NCBI GenBank assembly: GCA_013399115.1
Contig: VXAA01003830.1
Location: 1 to 64,000 of the forward strand
Reading direction: 5' to 3'
Source: Anseranas semipalmata
Lineage: Eukaryota; Chordata; Aves; Anseriformes; Anseranatidae
DNA length: 64,000 bases
The stretch's first letter is position 1. The number at the start of each line of letters is the position of its first letter. Below the pieces are notes generated by a model. The model worked only from the letters and a program-made list of their open reading frames with translations, was not told the DNA's origin and made no database searches. The translations under genes and the position numbers were made by a program. This document shows, one piece after another, positions 58,966 to 64,000 of the stretch.

Positions 58966-61900
58966 GCTAGCCCTCAGGTTAATTTAGAAGAGTGGTCATG
59001 TGCTGCTGTAGAATTGTTCCTGATACCTGAACGGCTCAGTTATCTCTACATTATACACTTCAGTGCAAACCTACCCACAGTGGTAAAGACTGTAGTAGAA
59101 CCTGTCTTCTTGGAGCAACAATCTATTATTTTATTTTATTTTTTTTAATCCCACAGTGTTTTTGTTTTGATCACACACCTTGAACTTCTGCAATGAATAG
59201 GGGAAGAGGCCTATGAAATTTTGTTTACAATACAACTCCATTCATTATACCATACTGACTGAGTCCCAAACTCAGACCATCCTGTGTTATGAGTGAGGTA
59301 AGGACACTGTGGGGGAAAAGAAAATATTGAATGTATACAGGTAATTAAAGCCTACATCACAATGCTTACACAAAGGGCTGGTGGAGGCAAGAATTCAGGC
59401 TAATGTTCTTTTAATGTGTTATCTTCAAATGTAATGCCTGGAGGGGTTATGCATGTCTATATAAATAAAAGAAAAGCCAGAGATTCCAAAGTACGGACAA
59501 TACTGAACTCCATGGAGTAACAAGAGGCAAGCAGGAAAGTTTGTCTTCTTGATGTGTGATTACCAGGAATGGCTGCAGATCTCAGTGGGGACAATGTATC
59601 AGGGAAGTCCTTTTAGGTGTAGATTGCAGGACCTCTGAGGAGCTCTCTAGGAGTGGAGAAGGACTATTAAAAAGAGCTTGCTTCCAGCTGTGATAAACTT
59701 CTTGGCACATGCAAAATATGACTTTTCAGAGGTTTACAACTAGTTTCATAACATTTTCACAAGGTTATCAGTAAGCAATTCTTTAGCACTGAGACTAAGC
59801 TTTTCTCAACCAGCAGGTTCTTGAGTCAAACTTTGAAGGTGCCAGACCTTAACGGAGTAGCTGGTAGTTTACACACTTGTATAATCAGAAAAACAATATA
59901 GTCTCTTAATCATATTCCCAAAGTTTTCCTGGAAAAAACTTCATGTGTGTGCCAAACATCTGAAATGAAAAACTCCACCCTAAAAGCTACAAAGCTAGCT
60001 GAAAGCAAGTAGCTCATAATTAGAATGGTTGTCATTCAACACAGCAAAATAACCTTATTAGAAAGTCAGTTTACTGAAATATATCTTAGTATATATTTTA
60101 ATATATTTATATTTTATATTTTATTAATATATTTTTAGTGCAAGCAACAATTTTGGTGGCAATCTGGTCAGGAATATTTCTCAGTTCAGGATAGTAACAC
60201 TACCTAATATATATCTGTGAGTGAAAAAGAAAAAAAGTTAAGTCTTTCCCCTTAGAGTGGGCAGCAGATAAGCAAGTCTGACATTTTCATTGGGTAGGGT
60301 TTTCTGTAGAGAGGTTCACAGTTATTTTTAAATCTAAATTACATCAGTGTATAAAGGATTTTTTAAATGACAAGAATTTTCAAAAATCAGAAAAATCATT
60401 GACTATTCTCTCAAAGTGCTTAAAAACTAACTACTGAAAAATCTGTTCATGCAAGTTTATGTATGTAACTCATTTATTTGTCTCCAAGAAAAAGAGAACT
60501 GATGAGAACAACATGGGTGGAAAATACCATTCTCAATAAAATACAAATGAGGGCAGGTGTTAATGTCTTACCCCCAAAATGTATATTTATCTTTAATATT
60601 AATGTGATTTCCATTTGGATGTTATAAAAAGATTAACATTAGAATTCTAAGGGTTAAATCTTGACATGGCTTCCCTTCTTATGCTCACAAATAACTGTGG
60701 CCACAGTTTTGTAGAGTATGTTATTTGATAACACACAGACATTTAACTATCAGATTAACAGGTACATTAATGTTGACATATCCACATTTGCACCCATAAT
60801 TACTTGCAGATGTGGAGTATGGGCACAAAAATGGCCATATTTTAAATACTACTTCTTAAGTCTACAGCATATTTTTATTCTAAAGTAATTTTGGCATGAG
60901 ATTTTTAAAATACCTTTTTAAAAAATATGTTTTAAATACTAGGTTTGTGGCTCTAACTCAGGCAGATGCTTTTTGAAATTTCACCTTGAAAGCACACTTT
61001 GAGCTGTTGCTTTTTGAATGTACACAAAAATTCCATGTTTCTTTTCAAATTAACACAACTCAGCCTTTGACTTTTTAGCTACAGGAAGGTTATTTTGAGA
61101 TGTTTCTTCCTGCACTTAGAGGTTTTTCTCTCCTACTTTGCCCCCCTTGGAGCTCTTCAGCTCTTCTGTCTAATCAGGGACTGTTCTTCATGGTGACATG
61201 TGACATGCAAAGCAAGAACAAGCAAACGAGCTGTCTGGGTATATCATCATATTTCCTAGAAGCCAGGGAGAAAAAATACAGAAGTAGCTCACTTATTTCA
61301 CTAAACTAAGAAACCCAAGAATCAGGAGAGAAGCAGAAAGGTAAAAATTCTCCGAATTCTTCCTGGCCAATCAGGAATCAAATAGAAGGCTCATGGCAGA
61401 GCAGAGAAGACAACAGAGCAATAGTGCTGACACTGCTTACGACTGCTGCAGTGCTTTCACAATGGCGGTGAACCATATTAAACACCAAGGCAATGATGAT
61501 TTTATGGCTCCATGCACTGGCAAATAGTCATTCTCCAATTATAATACATCCTCTTATTCATGCAACGGTAGTTCATTCTATCTCTAACAGATCTCTGACT
61601 ATTAGAAAGTCAGTATAATTGTCTGTGTTTAAGAGGTGAGATGCCTAAAAGTCTTCATCAGGCCTCCAAAAATCTGTCAGCTTTCAGTCTGGTGCTCCCT
61701 TTACTAGAAACATCACCAGAAATCTTGAGTCCCTTGCAGAAGTCCACAGTGGCTACTTGTGGCCACCAGGTAAGGTGATTTCTCTTCACAGCTTCAAGCT
61801 AGAGCTTGTCAAGGTGCTAATGGAAGCACTAAAAGTCACAGCAAAGATTTGAAAAGGAAGAGTCAGGGGACATGCCAGGCCAAATGCAGATCTGTGCTTT

Positions 61901-63039
61901 GCAGGTTTGGCTGTATTGACATGTTTCAAGGAGGCTGCAGCCACTCAAAAGGCTGTCTGTCCCTCCCCTTCAATGGGGCTTTGCTTGTCATAAGCCCTCA
62001 AATGGCAGATGAAGGAAACAAACTTTTTATGGTAAATCCTACATGTCTGTCAGACAGTCTAGCCTAATTTCTGCTCTGCATCCCTTCATCCCTTTTGCTT
62101 GCCTTGTGATGACAAAACTAAATGGATTTGGTCTGTACCTAATCAGCCACCAAACAACAGATCCTAACAGAGCCACTTGGGCCACTGATAAATGCAGGAA
62201 GTTGTTTTCCTAAAGATGCTACTGGAGTTGGATGCAATACACCAGATGACACCAAAGAACACATTATTCATCTCTTTCCTTCCCTTTACCACCACACTGA
62301 AATGCCCGAGAGCCTGATTTCTTTGATTTCTTTCTGTAGTAAATAAGGTAAAAAGACAGGGGCAAATTTGGCAATGGATGAATGTGTAATCATGACATGA
62401 AGAATTTTGGCATGATGCCAATGCTTAGTATGAAAGACATAGCTTCAGGTCATAAGATTTGCCTCTATTGTGCAGGCTGGTGAGATCGTAGGGGTGCAGC
62501 AGAAGAAAAACATCAAGGAATGAATCTCCATTTTTTACTTGCCAATCAAAATTAGAGTAGCATCCTTGAGCAGCAGGTGAGTTTCCTGGCTGCAATACCT
62601 CTGTTAGGGGCAGAATCAAAATAAGAAACTGTTTTTGAAGAACAGTGGTCTAAGAAGATTTTAAAGCCCAATGGACTCTGGAACTTGCCTATCATGGTCT
62701 CTCTTTTTCACAGAAAGCAGATGATATTTTATGGCCCATTCACTCCAATAAATAGGAAGGAGACATAAAAATATTCAAAATGAAAAACAAAATGATTTAC
62801 TGCTGAGGAGAAAGATACAAGAAAGAGAAAATGAAGTGCAAATGTCAGATGTTAGTCATATTGCTTACCACACTGTTGAAGTTGTTCAGATATTATGGTG
62901 ATAAGTGCAGTAAAGGAATCTATATAGAACAAGGGTGGACTTGTCCATGGAATTTTGGTGTTTCTACATTCAACCTTCTCAACATGCAATCCACTTGCAC
63001 CTTCCACCATTGCAATTAGTTATTTCATTGGTATGTTAT

Positions 63040-64000
63040 GAGGTTGATGAATGCTTATAAATTATTTTGTGTTCCTCAGAGAGAGGGAGGATTTTGAGAT
63101 ACACCCATTAGAGATGAAATCGAGCATTATAGAGATAAAAATGCCAAAGAACAGCAATTCCAAATGGAACATAGATATTCAGTCTTTGAGGAAAACAAAA
63201 ATGGAAAGCTGGAACTCTAAATTCAGTGTGTAAGAAGTTAAAGAAATAAAGGAGAAAATAAAGGAGACAAGTAATGAAAAATGTTGTTTGGGTCAGGATC
63301 TTTTTGTGGAAGGATGGTAAAATAAATCTACTAGAATCAGAAAATAATGTAAAACTAGAACCTAGATGAAAAGGTTAGGAGTTAAGGTATTATAGAAAAG
63401 TTGGTTATAGAACAGGAAGTTGAATTAAACAAATACAAATGGATTCCATTTAAGATAAAATGATAAAAAAGCACATCTTCAAATAAGCATTTACATTTCA
63501 AAAGGATAATCATTGATAAACTAATGGAAGTGTTTAATAAAGTCTGTTAAGGAGAGAATCCTAAGGAATTTGGTCATGGAAAAAGCCTAGAATTTCAAAG
63601 TATTGAATCTTTCAGAACATTGTACCTGAAACACAGAAAAAATTGAAAAAACTATCAAATGACCTACAAGAATAACAACCCCAAAAAGGAAGAGTCGTTA
63701 TATTGGAAGTAAGTATGAAAGATAAGAAAGGGATTTAGCAGGAAAAAAAGCTATGAATCAAGAAGTGAAAGATTAAAGTTAAAATTGTCAAAATAGAATC
63801 TAAGTTTGACCTTGACGACAATATTGAAGCAAAGGCTATTTCCTTTTTGAGCAATATAAATTGAAACAAAAAGGCACAAGCAAAGCAGTAGGGCAGCTTT
63901 GCAGTGAGGATAAAACAGAGATTAAAGATAATCTAGGTGTGGCCAAAAAATGAAACAAATTTTGCCTCAGGTTTCAAAAAGGACAATTATTTTGAATTAG
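63040..64000 (+). mobile_element. Ancient CR1-like LINE, region upstream of the RT domain (sense), runs off the window
   Basis: The plus strand is A/G-rich and near its end follows an old CR1 consensus. TTTGACCTTGACGACAATAT (63806-63825) then TGAAGCAAAGGCTATTTCC, AGCAATATAAATTGAAACAA (63851-63870), AAAGGCACAAGCAAAGCAGT (63870-63889), AGGATAAAACAGAGATTAAA (63907-63926) then GATAATCTAGGTGTGGCC, and TTTTGCCTCAGGTTTCAAAA (63959-63978) correspond to 'tgaagcaaaagccattgcaactttcagcaatatgaatcgaaacaggaaaggcac...gattaaggataatctaggcatggcc...ttttgcctcagttttcaa'. In the consensus this lies just before the reverse-transcriptase core. The left boundary is uncertain because similarity fades before about 63600. 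The reading frame is broken by stops. Confidence 0.65.

Larger units (their letters stand above)
56356..63035. other. AT-rich non-coding DNA
   Basis: About 6.7 kb without a recognised exon, RNA gene or transposon. Noted: direct repeat TCAATTAGTTCAT at 57119-57131 and 57136-57148; a 20-base inverted repeat at 58270-58289; a POU/SOX-like site pair at 58861-58880; an AT-only stretch at about 60075-60137. The 109-codon open frame at 57824-58153 matches no family and has no splice or UTR context. Confidence 0.5.

Noticed and set aside
1..64000. tRNA, rRNA, snRNA genes or CRISPR arrays
   Set aside because: No tRNA B-box with cloverleaf context, no U6 or 5S text and no regularly spaced direct repeats were seen. 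The apparent repeats are microsatellites.

Overview
This window is vertebrate nuclear DNA, almost certainly from a bird or a close sauropsid relative. The strongest clue is a CR1 LINE 3' end at 41062-41545 (minus strand) that closes in tandem ATTCTATG-type octamers, the hallmark of CR1 in birds. Older CR1 relics, a MIR/Core-SINE-like tail, a sauropsid-type foldback repeat and a probable avian ERVL-type LTR fragment support this. Base composition is AT-rich, with no operon structure, no dense coding and no bacterial signals. Single N characters at 2343, 9848, 19093 and 41262 indicate a draft assembly; three of them sit in or beside homopolymer or microsatellite tracts.

No protein-coding gene can be supported. 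The longest stop-free stretches with a start codon are about 150 codons, and the largest overlap a GC-rich repeat (42.6-43.1 kb). None shows a recognisable domain or exon structure. The window is best read as intergenic DNA or part of a very large intron. The one gene-associated signal is the CpG island at the left edge (1 to about 460), probably the promoter or first exon of a gene that continues to the left or has most of its exons outside this window. Its identity and strand cannot be read.

Layout. 1-460: CpG island. 0.46-8.4 kb: unique AT-rich DNA with small GC patches (1.1 and 3.8 kb) and two simple repeats (5.3 and 7.1 kb). 8.4-24.1 kb: a zone rich in old repeats, with a foldback element at 8.43 kb, CR1 relics at 9.5, 15.6, 17.2, 18.4 and 22.4 kb, a SINE tail at 23.9 kb, an unexplained GC-richer island at 10.95-11.5 kb and a poly-G tract at 19.08 kb. 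24-41 kb: long unique AT-rich stretch with only microsatellites. 41.06-43.04 kb: a relatively young cluster of CR1, (TA)n, a C-rich quadruplex-type motif and the LTR-like segment. 43-55.6 kb: mostly unique, with a weak old-LINE match near 47 kb. 55.6-56.3 kb: old CR1 that still carries a readable reverse-transcriptase motif. 56.3-63 kb: unique. 63.0-64.0 kb: the 5' part of an old CR1 that runs off the right edge.

Repeat identities rest on recalled family sequences and visible motifs, not on a database search. No new multi-gene system was found. The most useful leads are the edge CpG island, the GC-richer island at 11 kb, the decayed but readable CR1 at 56 kb, the LTR-like segment with a possible target-site duplication, and a few stretches that look like conserved non-coding elements.
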